Positions 27,336 to 36,187 of a stretch of 64,000 bases of DNA are shown piece after piece. The DNA is from Moorena producens 3L (GTDB lineage: Bacteria; Cyanobacteriota; Cyanobacteriia; Cyanobacteriales; Coleofasciculaceae): the NCBI RefSeq assembly GCF_000211815.1, contig NZ_GL890851.1, forward strand, positions 12,406 to 76,405, in the 5' to 3' direction. Every line of letters starts with the position of its first letter. Position 1 is the stretch's first letter. Below the pieces are notes generated by a model. The model ran no database searches. It worked only from the letters and a program-made list of their open reading frames with translations, and was not told the DNA's origin. The position numbers were made by a program, and so were the translations under genes.

Positions 27336-27474
27336 TAAAGGTTACAGCTTGCCAGTTATACATCCAGCTTTGAGTTGTTAAGGCTCTAATCTTCAACCTA
27401 CCCTACACCGGACGCCCAAGGGAAACAACCAAATAACTTTCAAGCAAATAACCAAATAAGCTTCTGACTAATGA

Positions 27475-28338
27475 CTAATCCACAGCAATTTCCACCCTAC
27501 GATTGCGTTGCTGATTAACCTCAGTATCATTAGCGACCAGAGGACGAGTTTCTCCGTAGCCAATAATCAGCCAACGGTATGAATCGTCTAAAGCGCTACT
27601 AAGATACTGCTGAACTGCTTTAGCACGCTCAAATGAAAGGTTTCGATTCTCTTTGGCTTCGCGGGGGTTGTCGGTGTGGATAGCAATTCGGATTGTACTA
27701 CTGGGATAGGCTTGCAAATCTGTGACAATTTTGTCTAGGATCAAACCTGCTTCTGGACGTAACGTACTTTTACTTTCCTCAAATAAAATATCACTGGGCA
27801 ACGTGACTTTCAACTTGTCGGCAGCCAAGGCAGCTAGTCGATTGCCATTGCTATTACCAACTAATGGAGCATTGCTACTTGGAGTCGATGGTTCCTTCAG
27901 AAGCAAAGTGATCGCTTGGATGCGCCTTTCAAGAGATTCATTCCCTCCCGAGGTTCCCAACTGAGTTTCCAACATTGTCACGTCCTCACTCAATCTCTTC
28001 ATTCGCTTGTCTAACTCACTTAGTTGAGCTTTGAGCTGGACTCTTTGAACTGGTGTCAATTGTTTTAGTGGATTGGCTTCCGTTGGTTCCCGAATTGAAC
28101 TAAAATTGAAAAACGTTGATTCTCCCTTGTTATCCAGATGCTCCAGTAATTTTAAGATCAGGGGTTTTTCTGGATTCGGGTTAGGGTAAGCATTGGCAAC
28201 AACAATGCCAAATATCACGGCCAAGCCACTCCCTACGCCTAGCAGTAGTAGCCTGAAAATTAAGATTAGTAGGCAGTTCAGTATACTTATTGAGGTTTCA
28301 GGTCTGGTATTGGTGTTGGAAGTAGCGGGTTGAGTCAC
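27475..28338 (-). CDS. OmpA-like peptidoglycan-binding membrane protein
   Basis: The 287-residue protein has one transmembrane segment (about residues 18-48), a coiled-coil region around 92-135 (LTPVQRVQLKAQLSELDKRM) and a C-terminal OmpA-type domain from about 170. In that domain ILFEESKSTLRPEAGLILDK and NRNLSFERAKAVQQYL correspond to the peptidoglycan-binding fold, and NQQRNRRVEIAVD is the canonical ending. It probably tethers the envelope to the cell wall, with the coiled coil as a spacer. It stands alone. Confidence 0.85.
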   Translation of the reverse strand: MTQPATSNTNTRPETSISILNCLLILIFRLLLLGVGSGLAVIFGIVVANAYPNPNPEKPLILKLLEHLDNKGESTFFNFSSIREPTEANPLKQLTPVQRVQLKAQLSELDKRMKRLSEDVTMLETQLGTSGGNESLERRIQAITLLLKEPSTPSSNAPLVGNSNGNRLAALAADKLKVTLPSDILFEESKSTLRPEAGLILDKIVTDLQAYPSSTIRIAIHTDNPREAKENRNLSFERAKAVQQYLSSALDDSYRWLIIGYGETRPLVANDTEVNQQRNRRVEIAVD

Positions 28339-28815
28339 ACCGAATTTTGTTAGATCTCCTTCTACATAATGAGGCAGGATGCTCCAATTGTACTCCGTTA
28401 GGGGTCAAGCGCAGGTATTTTACATTATAGAAGAATTCAAAAAAACAAGGTTGAATTCCACATGGCTATCATAACACTAAAACCTCCAAACCAACCAGTT
28501 ACTTCCAATGTCAAGCCTGACAACTTTTGTGTGAGGGCTACCCACTTCAGCCAAGACCTCTTAGGGGAAGGAAAGAGTGTTAATTTTTTATTTTTCCCTG
28601 GCTTATTTTATTTGTCTGCTTTCGGTAGCTTGATAGTCGAGGGTTTAGGTAACTGACTGAGCCGAAGTGTAAAAAAACCCGTTCGTAATGCAGGTTCGGA
28701 CGGGGTAGTTGATCACTTTTTAACCTTTTAAACCTAAAGTTAAGGAACTATATTCTAATTTCTTGGGGTTGCTCCTCTAACTAGAAACGCTAATTAGTAA
28801 CTGAAAGACTAATCA
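28339..28815. other. Spacer between divergent genes
   Basis: A 64-codon open frame at 28462-28656 has no ribosome site and no recognisable content. A weak hairpin CCCGTTCG/CGGACGGG lies at 28680-28708. Promoters for the two divergent genes are presumably here but I could not place them. Confidence 0.4.
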
Positions 28816-29736
28816 ATGTTGAAAAGGCAATTGAGTTTATCAGGATGGCTTAAAAATCAACCACTAGGACTATTGTTAGCAACTTTGATGTTGATAACAT
28901 CTAGCCTATTTGCTGAGAAAGCCAAGGCTAATGAATCCTTCCTAGCCAGTCAATCATCGGTGCTATCTTCCCAGCCTTTAAGGGAAGTAACAGAAGCTAT
29001 CAAACCTGATCTAACCGAACCATACGTTCAGAGTGACCCGCTCAACAGTCCTTATCCTATTCCTTGGAATTGGGTCTTGGAAACCCACGCTGAACTGGTT
29101 GCTAATCAGAGTTTTGGGTTTAGGTACTATCGCAGCCAATCACTAGTTTCTCCTGATGGCAAGTATGCTGCCTATAGTCGCATTCAACTACAAGGACAGC
29201 CAGAACTGTACCGCAGCCGCATCAGTAGTGTGATGTTTCTAGAAAATTTGCAGACTGGAGATTTGCGCATCATAACTGCATCTTCTCCCTTAGCTAACCA
29301 TCAGGCGCGACCCAAGGGCAGTTTACCTGCCCATTGGAACGCGCGCCTTAATAATGATGATAAATTAAGCGGCGCAATCGCTATTCTGATTCCCGTGTCT
29401 TGGACAGAGTCAAGCGATCGCCTTCTAGGGCGGCAATTTGAAGGTTTTTTTAATACGTCAGATGCTTCTGATTACGCAGTAATTTGGGATCGCAACCAAA
29501 ATACTGTGACCACCTTGGCTCCTGAGCGCATTCATTATACTAACGCACTGTTGCTAGGCTGGAGTCAAGCTAATCCAGATCAAGTGCTATTTCAGGCTGG
29601 TGAGTTGGGCAATGAGTATTGGCCAATGTGGTCTGTTGAACCCAGTGGTTACACTGCTCTTACCTTTGAGGATGAACCTATGGTTTATGGTGAATCAGTA
29701 GAACACATTTGGTCTGGTTCCCAGGCACGCTGGTAA
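28816..29736 (+). CDS. Conserved secreted protein of unknown function
   Basis: The 306-residue protein begins with a positively charged stretch and a hydrophobic segment (residues 16-32) ending near AKANES, a typical signal peptide. The mature part has SLVSPDGKYAAYSRIQLQG and YAVIWDRNQNTVTTLAPERI, segments that look like beta-propeller blades such as TolB/WD40-type repeats. No catalytic motif is visible. I do not know the family by name. It probably acts in the periplasm. Confidence 0.65.
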   Translation: MLKRQLSLSGWLKNQPLGLLLATLMLITSSLFAEKAKANESFLASQSSVLSSQPLREVTEAIKPDLTEPYVQSDPLNSPYPIPWNWVLETHAELVANQSFGFRYYRSQSLVSPDGKYAAYSRIQLQGQPELYRSRISSVMFLENLQTGDLRIITASSPLANHQARPKGSLPAHWNARLNNDDKLSGAIAILIPVSWTESSDRLLGRQFEGFFNTSDASDYAVIWDRNQNTVTTLAPERIHYTNALLLGWSQANPDQVLFQAGELGNEYWPMWSVEPSGYTALTFEDEPMVYGESVEHIWSGSQARW

Positions 29737-29802
29737 TCACAAAGGATGAAGGATGAATTATGAAAACTCATCCTTCATCCTTCACAATTCATAGTTTCCC
29801 AA

Positions 29803-30036
29803 TTACCTTTGGTGTTGTGCTACCAATTTTTTTAGGTAAGAGTAAGCTTCTTCTGGTGAAAGAGTGAAGATTTGACCTTTGCATAGAATTTCGTACCTTC
29901 CTAAGTAATAACCATGTCCCCCAATTAAACCCATCTTTGCGGCTTGATTGCCAAGCTTGGTTAATTCCTGTCGAATTGAATAGTCCAATTCTTCTATTTG
30001 TTGATCAATAACTTGATTAATAGTTTGTTCTTTCAT
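29803..30036 (-). CDS. Small conserved hypothetical protein
   Basis: The 77-residue soluble protein starts MKEQTINQVIDQQIEELDYS, is helical in its first half, and contains a Gly/Tyr-rich turn MGLIGGHGYYLGRYEILCKG. A GGAGCGG-type ribosome site lies upstream. It is encoded next to another minus-strand unknown of 204 residues, and the two may be co-transcribed. Function is unknown. Confidence 0.5.
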   Translation of the reverse strand: MKEQTINQVIDQQIEELDYSIRQELTKLGNQAAKMGLIGGHGYYLGRYEILCKGQIFTLSPEEAYSYLKKLVAQHQR

Positions 30037-30106
30037 GTTTGACCGCTCCTAGTATATTTATAATACTGCTTTATGCACCCACAACCCATCGACCTGGCGA
30101 TAGCGG

Positions 30107-30721
30107 TCAACAAATTGGGCACTTGCCTGGATTAACTGCATGAATGTACTCACTTCCTGATGTCGGCCATCCCCGTTTATAGGATGCTTCCTCAGGTTTC
30201 CCCCAACCTAGCTGCAATATAATTTCCCAAAAGTTGTAATTCTTATATTCATAGAGATTTGCCCATTCCGTTTTATGGGCGACCTCTTTTACATCATTGG
30301 GCATAATTTTTTGATAGTCTTTACCAAAATTAATACTTAGGTATAAGTCCATACCTTGGATGCCTGTATACCAAAACTCTAAGAGGTCAGCTTTGGCAGC
30401 TTTGAGGATTTTCAGGTCACTCTCTAGGGCGGCTAACTGCTCGTCAATAGCAGGATAACGTAGAGTCTTTCCTTTCATAGTCAGTTCGCGCCAAATAATG
30501 CCTGAAACTTGGTGTTGCCGTTGGTAGCTGTGAACTGCGGCTTTAAAGTCGTTATAAGCACTGAACTTTTGAATTCCCTCCGGTTTCAGAAAGCGATCAA
30601 TCACAGGGTTGCCAGACACCGAAGCTGCCAGATTAAGACGTTGCCCATTCATGCACGAACGACGCTCTTGAGCCAAAATTTTGATTAGCTCCTGTGTGCT
30701 GTAAACCTTGGACATCAGCAC
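30107..30721 (-). CDS. Conserved hypothetical protein
   Basis: The 204-residue protein has no signal or membrane segment. It is rich in charged helices, for example LAALESDLKILKAAKADLLE near residue 95, and ends in HAVNPGKCPIC with a CPIC pair that could be half of a metal site. Its N-terminal SKVYSTQELIKILAQERRSC is reminiscent of small cyanobacterial unknowns. No function can be given. The abrupt ending at CPIC suggests the C-terminus may have been lost. Confidence 0.5.
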   Translation of the reverse strand: MLMSKVYSTQELIKILAQERRSCMNGQRLNLAASVSGNPVIDRFLKPEGIQKFSAYNDFKAAVHSYQRQHQVSGIIWRELTMKGKTLRYPAIDEQLAALESDLKILKAAKADLLEFWYTGIQGMDLYLSINFGKDYQKIMPNDVKEVAHKTEWANLYEYKNYNFWEIILQLGWGKPEEASYKRGWPTSGSEYIHAVNPGKCPIC

Positions 30722-30876
30722 GGATGTTAACTGTACTTACAAATAGCTTAACCCGTAAACGTGACCAAAAAATAGGGTAAACGGCAATGGCAGTTCACTG
30801 ATGACTAAAACAATTGTCTTCATGTTAAGTTGTTGGAGTTTCATCGGATGGATGTCTAACCAGTAGGCAAATTAAA

Positions 30877-31491
30877 TCACTCTGATGTTAACTGAGCATT
30901 AATATCATTGACAGTGCGCAGCTTTAACTCCACGGATTCTGAACGGGGCAGTAAGTTAAACACTTCCCGAAACACATCATCTATCTGTTCATAAGCAACT
31001 TGTCCAATTTCATTGAGTACTACCTCTGCCTTTTGGTCAATCATTACTGTCTGGGGAATTAAATCTTGGTAGTAGTATCCCGCTTCTGTGGGTGTATAGG
31101 TAGCGTCGGGTAACAAAGTGTCGATGTTGACTGGAATAAAACTCGCGGCCCTACCATAAGGCTCCTGTAACTTAGAGATAGTGACAGAATATAGCTTGCA
31201 ATCCCTACTGTCATCTAAGTAGAACACCAACAAAGCTGGCTTTTTCCTGCGCAAAGAATCTTCTAAGGTAATTCGTGGTGGGACTATAGAGCCATTACCA
31301 GCATACAGAGCAAAAATATTACCATCAAAGCTGTCATCATCGAAACTTGCTAATGCTGATGGTGTTCCCAGTAGATACCAGCAGCTCAGTAAGCCGACAA
31401 GAATCAATAGGCATTTGGAAACAAATCTGCGCCTTACACAGCAACTATATGTAATAGTCCTGTTTCGGAATCTTGCTAAACCGTCTATCAT
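30877..31491 (-). CDS. Thioredoxin-fold thylakoid protein, possible photosystem I accumulation factor
   Basis: The 204-residue protein has a hydrophobic N-terminal segment (about residues 27-47) ending in PSALAS, a likely signal or anchor for the lumen or periplasm. The rest looks like a thioredoxin fold: KPALLVFYLDDSRDCKLYSV near residue 84, where the active-site CxxC is replaced by DSRDC, and IPQTVMIDQKAEVVLNEIGQ near residue 145 with the cis-proline. Lack of the CxxC argues against redox catalysis. It resembles a cyanobacterial family annotated as a photosystem I accumulation factor; this name is from memory. Confidence 0.55.
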   Translation of the reverse strand: MIDGLARFRNRTITYSCCVRRRFVSKCLLILVGLLSCWYLLGTPSALASFDDDSFDGNIFALYAGNGSIVPPRITLEDSLRRKKPALLVFYLDDSRDCKLYSVTISKLQEPYGRAASFIPVNIDTLLPDATYTPTEAGYYYQDLIPQTVMIDQKAEVVLNEIGQVAYEQIDDVFREVFNLLPRSESVELKLRTVNDINAQLTSE

Positions 31492-31639
31492 ACCGAATTA
31501 TTAGCCCTTATCTCAAATCCGAGGTGAATCCAAGTCCAAGGGTTTCAAAAATCGCAACAATCACTATAGCAATTGTAATTCAGTTGTGAACCCTAGTGCA
31601 GGAATATTGGCTGCACTACCAGGATAACTAGACTTAGGG

Positions 31640-32160
31640 CTACGCTAGTAGTAGCAGCGGCAGGGGCTTTGGGCAAGAATTAGCCCAAGTTTTGTACCAA
31701 GAAGGGCTTTTTTGTAAGCTTCCCCACAGCTGTAAGCCGGGGGCTTTCCCGGACAAAGCAAAGGTGTTGGTTTCAGTAGCTAAGCGCAGACTTAACGCGC
31801 CCAGATTCCCGATTGATTGAACCTAAGGGTTAAGTGCCGAACCTCAAGGCTGGCTTACTCTACGGACATCTCCGCCGCTTCTACAACCGAGTCATTTCTT
31901 TAAAGTTACCGTAAGGATAGGGTCGCCTTATTCCATGAGTTTTAACCCTTTTCTACTTAGCCTGCCGACTATAAAGGCGACCCTATCCATCGGTTTCGTC
32001 TTTAGACAGCCCCAATACTTCTAGCAAGGGTACCACTCGCCGATACTAACCTACACTGGCGCGCCGTTTACGACCTTCCCGTAGGGTCGGCAAAGCCTAA
32101 AGTAGAGTGTAAGAGTGCATTTGAGTCTATTTTTATTCTACATCAAAATTCTGGATATTC
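31640..32160 (-). pseudogene. Probable decayed TnpB-type element end
   Basis: The minus strand shows GATGTAGAATAAA near 32145, matching the sequence before the intact tnpB at 17.97 kb, and SGKAPGLQLWGS near 31740, like the tail of cyanobacterial TnpB frames. Everything between is frame-shifted and is interrupted by a family A element. The match is short, so the call is tentative. The flank 31492-31640 shows nothing. Confidence 0.3.
31903..32004 (+). repeat. Family A hairpin element, copy 1
   Basis: It begins AAGTTACCGTAAG and ends GGTTTCGTC. The stem arms GGATAGGGTCGCC and GGCGACCCTATCC are perfectly complementary over 13 bp and flank the conserved loop with GTTTTAACCCTTTT and AGCCTGC. Confidence 0.85.
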
Positions 32161-32190
32161 CGAAAGATTTATTAGCCAACTTCAAGGGTA

Positions 32191-32480
32191 TTGAACCCAT
32201 CAGCTGGCTGCGGGGGATTATCCCTCCCTATACCTAAAGGTAAGGGCTTCCCATCCCCCGAGCCCCCTTGTTTCGGTGATCGAGTACTTTGGTCAACTCT
32301 TGACTCTGACCCTGAATCGGCTCAAGTCCCAGAACCAGCAGCAACTACAGGTGCGACCCGTGGCGAATTTAATTCTTAATGGGTCAAGGGCACAAAGAGC
32401 GGAAAGCGCACCTAAGGTTTGTTAGGGCGCTAGCTTTGTTGGATATCAGCTTTTTGTCCAAAGGTCGTGGCAGGTAGGGT
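32191..32480 (+). pseudogene. PEP-CTERM protein tail, broken by a family B insertion
   Basis: The frame reads STLDSDPESAQVPEPAATTG up to 32351, then the family B element begins. After the element a shifted frame reads ALALLDISFLSKGRGR and a stop. Joined, these give the PEP motif, hydrophobic segment and basic tail of an exosortase-sorted protein. Only the last 50-odd codons before the motif are present, with no signal peptide. An extra frameshift follows the insert. Confidence 0.65.
32349..32413 (+). repeat. Family B hairpin element, copy 2 (long form)
   Basis: Outer arms AGGTGCG (32349-32355) and CGCACCT (32407-32413) with an inner GACCC/GGGTC pair. It is 19 bp longer than copy 1. It lies immediately after the codons for the PEP motif of a PEP-CTERM remnant. 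Confidence 0.75.
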
Positions 32481-32694
32481 CGATCTTCGTCAACTATTAA
32501 TACAGATTTCAATAAAGTTAATACAGATAGAACGTTAATACAGAAATACGGATAGAAAGCAAACGCGAGGCTCTTAAGGCCAAAGGCCACGCTACGCGAA
32601 CAGAGCCGCTACGCGATCGCAAACACTCAGTCTCGATACTTTGATCAGTTGTTACTGCAATAACAACTAATACTCCATATAGGCAAGAGAAATA

Positions 32695-33462
32695 ATGATG
32701 ACTCGTAATTTACTATTAAGTTTGGGAGTGTCAGCACTAGGACTAGCTTTTACTCCCTTTGGAGCCAGTGCGTTTACGATTGGTGGTAATCTGACTGAAA
32801 CAGAGTTCCAGAACCTAGATCCCGACATCTTCCTGTCTGCCAAGAGTCGTTTTGGGTCTGGAACAATAGGAGGAAACACTTTTGAGCTAGATATCCACAA
32901 GGTTAACGCTAGTGGTGGTTTTACTAACTTAGATCAGAAATAATTTAATTGGGTCAGTGGTGAAGCGGTTGATTTCTTACTGGAGTTCGATGGTATTTCT
33001 CAACTCACCTATACCGTTGGTGACGTGGTTCTTTCGTCTACAGTTACAGAGGATAACTTCTCAGATTTGTTTCTACGGACTAGTGCTCGTAAGAATAACA
33101 GCAGCATTGTACTGAGCAACTTGATGTTAACCGATAGTGCCATGTCTGCTAGTCTTCCTGACGCATCCAGTGTTTGTAGTAATCCTAATGATTGCGGTTT
33201 TTTTGATGCACAGTATTTACACATCAGTAACGTTTCAGGTGCTTTCACCCTCACTGGTCAATCAACTATGACCATGTCAGTTGAGAATCGGCCCACACAA
33301 TCTCGACTAGCGTATCAGGTTAAATTAGTGGCTGGTGAGCCGGGAGACAAGCCCCCTGTTGATGTACCAGAGCCAGCTACGATGTCGGTGTTTTCCCTAG
33401 GTTTTATGGGTTTGGTTCTAACTGGTACTCGTCGCCGCCATCAGCTTGGAGTTCAGCGATAA
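32695..33462 (+). pseudogene. PEP-CTERM sorting-domain protein with an in-frame stop
   Basis: One reading frame of 256 codons encodes a signal peptide (LLLSLGVSALGLAFTPFGAS), a secreted domain and a C-terminal sorting signal VPEPATMSVFSLGF followed by a hydrophobic stretch and RRRH. The frame is interrupted only by a TAA at 32941-32943 (DQK-stop-FNWVSGE), a single-base change from a tyrosine codon. The protein would be exported and processed by exosortase, then lost or anchored at the surface. Its extreme C-terminus overlaps a recombinase remnant on the other strand. The function of the secreted domain is unknown. Confidence 0.8.
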
Positions 33463-34021
33463 TTTTTTCGATCTTTTTCTTAGCATGATCTTGCCTGTAC
33501 AACCTAGCAGAGAATGACTTGATAATAGCAATCAAATCCTGCATCAACTCGTCTTTACCCTTATCTACTTGGTTGACAATTTCTAACTGAATACCTAAAC
33601 GATACAGCATAATCTCCAAGTAATTGATGCCGAATCTAGCCAGGCTGTCTTTATGCTCTACTAGTAAAATGTCGTAGCCATCAGAATGCATAAGAGTGGC
33701 TAATTGTTTACGATTATCGTTGAGTCCACTTCCTACTTCTTTGATAATTTTGACAATCGTGTAACCTTTAGCGATCGCATACTGTTGAAGACGTTCAACT
33801 TGAAGCTCAACGTCTGACTTATGCTCAGCAGATCAGACTCGCCCATAGATAGCAACTCGTTTGGTGTTTGATGGCTGGGTTTTCTGTTGATGGAAGTACT
33901 CAACGATGACTGAGCCACTTTCGGTTTGGAATGCTGGATGAGGCAACTTACCTGCCTTCCACCATCTCCAAGCCGTCTGGTAGCTTACTGCCATGTGTTT
34001 GGCATAGTCTTTGAGTCGCAT
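33404..34021 (-). pseudogene. IS607-family serine recombinase TnpA, interrupted by a stop codon
   Basis: The frame starts MRLKDYAKHMAVSYQTAWRW, a MerR-type helix-turn-helix of IS607 TnpA, and reaches VAIYGRV, where TGA at about 33833-33835 replaces the first of the usual serines. The same frame then continues SAEHKSDVELQVERLQQYAI and on through the resolvase core to KKIEKIIAELQ. The stop falls next to the catalytic serine. The last 13 codons (ADGGDEYQLEPNP) are antisense to the PEP-CTERM gene, so the original tail and any tnpB have been lost. Confidence 0.85.
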
Positions 34022-34061
34022 CTGTGCTAATTACCTCCCTTGTGAGAGATTAGCACAGATG
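34019..34061 (-). promoter_or_regulatory. Hairpin over the recombinase start codon
   Basis: Perfect 13-bp arms (CATCTGTGCTAAT and ATTAGCACAGATG) enclose a 17-nt loop that contains the ribosome site GGGAGG, while the ATG start codon is in the stem. This could limit translation of the recombinase or be a protein binding site at the element end. Confidence 0.6.
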
Positions 34062-34207
34062 TTTGTTTATGACTATATTTTATGAATACAACAAGAGGAA
34101 TAGATAGAATCATCAACAGTAGCCAAAACAGTCTGCCCAAGAAAGAAAATTGGCCATGAGCTGATGGCGACAGCCCCGCGCTCTACCCGTGCTTAGTGAG
34201 CGTCTTG

Positions 34208-34457
34208 AAGTTACCGTAAGGATAGGGTCGCCTTAATCAATGGAGGCCCGCTTTCCCCTTGAAGAATTAAATTACGGGGTCGCGCCTCAAGTTTTAACCT
34301 TTTTCTGCATAGCCTGCCTTGGGAGTTACCGTAAGACAGGCTCGCCTTATTACACAATTTTTAACCTTTTTATTCATAACCTGCCGACCATAAAGGCGAG
34401 CCTGTCTAAGGTTTCATCTTTAACCATAAAGGCGACCACTACTATCGGTTTCGTCTC
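34208..34457 (+). repeat. Family A element copies 2 and 3, nested, with a family B insert
   Basis: An outer copy starts AAGTTACCGTAAG at 34208 and ends GGTTTCGTCTC near 34457. A complete inner copy (about 34323-34421) with stem GACAGGCTCGCC/GGCGAGCCTGTC is inserted in its loop, between AGCCTGCC and ACCATAAAGG. A family B element (34243-34288) is inserted near the first arm. The outer stem remains pairable (GATAG/CTATC and GGTCGCC/GGCGACC). Confidence 0.8.
34243..34288 (-). repeat. Family B hairpin element, copy 3
   Basis: Arms GAGGC and GCCTC, with the family core AATTTAATT inverted inside. It interrupts the outer family A copy after CCTTAATCAAT. Confidence 0.65.
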
Positions 34458-34540
34458 TGGGAAGGATATCTTGGGCATTGGAGCGAAGCGGAATTGTGAA
34501 TCAGGCGTATTTTGATTTTTTACATACGGCGGTTTGCATA

Positions 34541-35752
34541 AGCTGTTCGGCATTTAAATTGGTATAATAAAAATTAATAAATAACCCAATAATAGGAAAT
34601 ATGCCAGCAAAAAATTATCTGACACAAGAGCAAAAAACAATACTTCAAAAAGCCTTAAAAATAGAAGAAAATGGAAATATTAGAGAACGTATTTTAATTT
34701 TGCTGTTGTTGAATAGTGGAAAAACACAGTTAGAAATTGCTGAAGTTTTGGGTTGTTCAAAGAACACAGTCTGTTATTGGTGTGTCCACGGAGATCCAGA
34801 TGACTTAGAGAGTCTTAAAGATAAAAGAATGAAAGGCAATCACCAAAAAGCAACAAAACAATATATAGAAGTATTATTAGAATTAGTCGAAAAAGAACCC
34901 GAAGAATTAGGATATGAATTTGGTCGATGGACAGCTCAAAAATTAGCCGTTCATTTAGAAGATACAACAGGCATCAAGTTAAGTGGGTCTCAAGTTCGTA
35001 GGATACTAGTCAAGAAAAAATATGTTTACCTTTGGTCAAAGTATAGCTTAGATTCTAAAAAAGACCCTAAAAAAAGGGAAGCATTTAAAAAGAAACTAGA
35101 TGAGTATTTAAAAATAGAAAAAGAAAGCCCAGAGCGTCTTCAGGTATGGTTTTGGGATGAAAGCGGATTTAGTTTGAGAGTCATCAGAAGAAAAAACTGG
35201 TGTAAAAGAGGAAAGCGAAAAAAAGTTAGAGGAGACCGTTCGCGCAGCGTCGGGCTTTGCCCGAAAGGCAAGGGAGAGTTAATGTGATGGGAGCTTTGCG
35301 ATATTCAGATAAAAAAAGATTTGTAGATTTCCTCAAAAAAAGCAATAGTCAAACTTTTTATGAAGTTTTAAAAACCTTTTATAAAGAGCTAGAAAATGAA
35401 TGGATGGAAGCGGGTAATCAACTAGAAGACTTTGCTAATAAAGGACCGAAAATCGTCATTATTTTAGACAATGCTAGTTTTCACAAAAAAGCCGAATATA
35501 TTCATAAAATAGAAGAAGATATGCCGAATATTTATTTAGAATATCTTCCCGAGTATAGTCCTGATTATAACTTAATTGAATTGGTTTGGCATTCAGCAAA
35601 AGAATATATTGCCAATCGAGTTTTCAAATCAATTGAAGAATTAGAATGTTTGTTAAATCATCTTTTAAATGAAGGAGGGTTAATTATAAAATGGGTACGA
35701 AAAATAAAAAACAAAGGCAATGCTGTTATCACAGTTTAAATGCGCAACAGCT
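34541..35752 (+). mobile_element. IS630-family insertion sequence (inactive)
   Basis: Terminal inverted repeats AGCTGTTCGGCATTTAAA (34541-34558) and TTTAAATGCGCAACAGCT (35735-35752) match at 16 of 18 positions. A TA flanks each end (34539-34540 and 35753-35754), as expected for IS630 insertion at TA. The transposase inside is split by a palindromic insertion. Its base composition is more A-rich than the neighbouring genes. Confidence 0.88.
34601..35739 (+). pseudogene. IS630-family transposase, frameshifted by a palindromic insertion
   Basis: The first part (228 codons) has a helix-turn-helix (KTQLEIAEVLGCSKNTVCYW) and the first catalytic aspartate in VWFWDESGFSLR. The second part (from about 35270) carries IVIILDNASFHKK and LEYLPEYSPDYNLIELVWH, the second and third acidic residues of the DDE triad. 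Between them about 32 bp (35239-35270), CGTTCGCGCAGCGTCGGGCT and following, break the frame. Removing them restores RGD-QGRVNVMGALR. All catalytic residues are otherwise intact. Confidence 0.9.
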
Positions 35753-35790
35753 TAACTATCAAGTACACAGGATTTTCTCCTTCTTTCCTC

Positions 35791-35837
35791 TTCCGAAGTC
35801 CCTGCTCCGAAGTCCCTGCTCCGAAGTCCCTGCTCCC
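35791..35837 (+). repeat. 14-bp tandem repeat (CCCTGCTCCGAAGT)
   Basis: Three copies of CCCTGCTCCGAAGT or partial copies. The same unit forms a four-copy array at about 54092-54150 and a single copy near 10510. Confidence 0.85.
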
Positions 35838-35887
35838 TAAAAACCCATAAATTTGTACCTAATTGAAGTGCAAACCGCTGTATTTCT

Positions 35888-36175
35888 CTAGGGCGTGTCT
35901 GCAAACCCAATAATTTAGGTTAGAGAGATTTGCGATGCTCCTTTGGAGCCGCTAAAAGCGAACGCGAGCATAAGGAAGGGAATTTGGGCAAAGCCCGACC
36001 CTAAGCAAACGTTTTGCTCAACTTGACCATAAATCTTTCTTAGATCAACAGTTAAAAGATTTATTTTTATCTATAGCAGTCAGAAAAAACATGATTTCAA
36101 CTAATGGTACTTTAGCCAAAATCAAGCCCAAATATAGCCCAAGCTGGCTTTATATCTAGGGCGTGTCTGCAAACT
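35888..36175 (+). repeat. Direct repeat CTAGGGCGTGTCTGCAAAC flanking a remnant
   Basis: The 19-bp sequence occurs at about 35889-35907 and again at about 36157-36175 in the same orientation. It resembles ends of cyanobacterial IS5-group elements. The 250 bp between are degraded, with an open stretch reading AQLDHKSFLDQQLKDLF that I do not recognise. Confidence 0.5.
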
Positions 36176-36187
36176 GTTGTATGCTAA

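Noticed and set aside
28462..28656. 64-codon open frame
   Set aside because: No ribosome site, no family resemblance and amino-acid content typical of random frames.
28680..28708. Rho-independent terminator
   Set aside because: The stem has a mismatch and no T-run follows.
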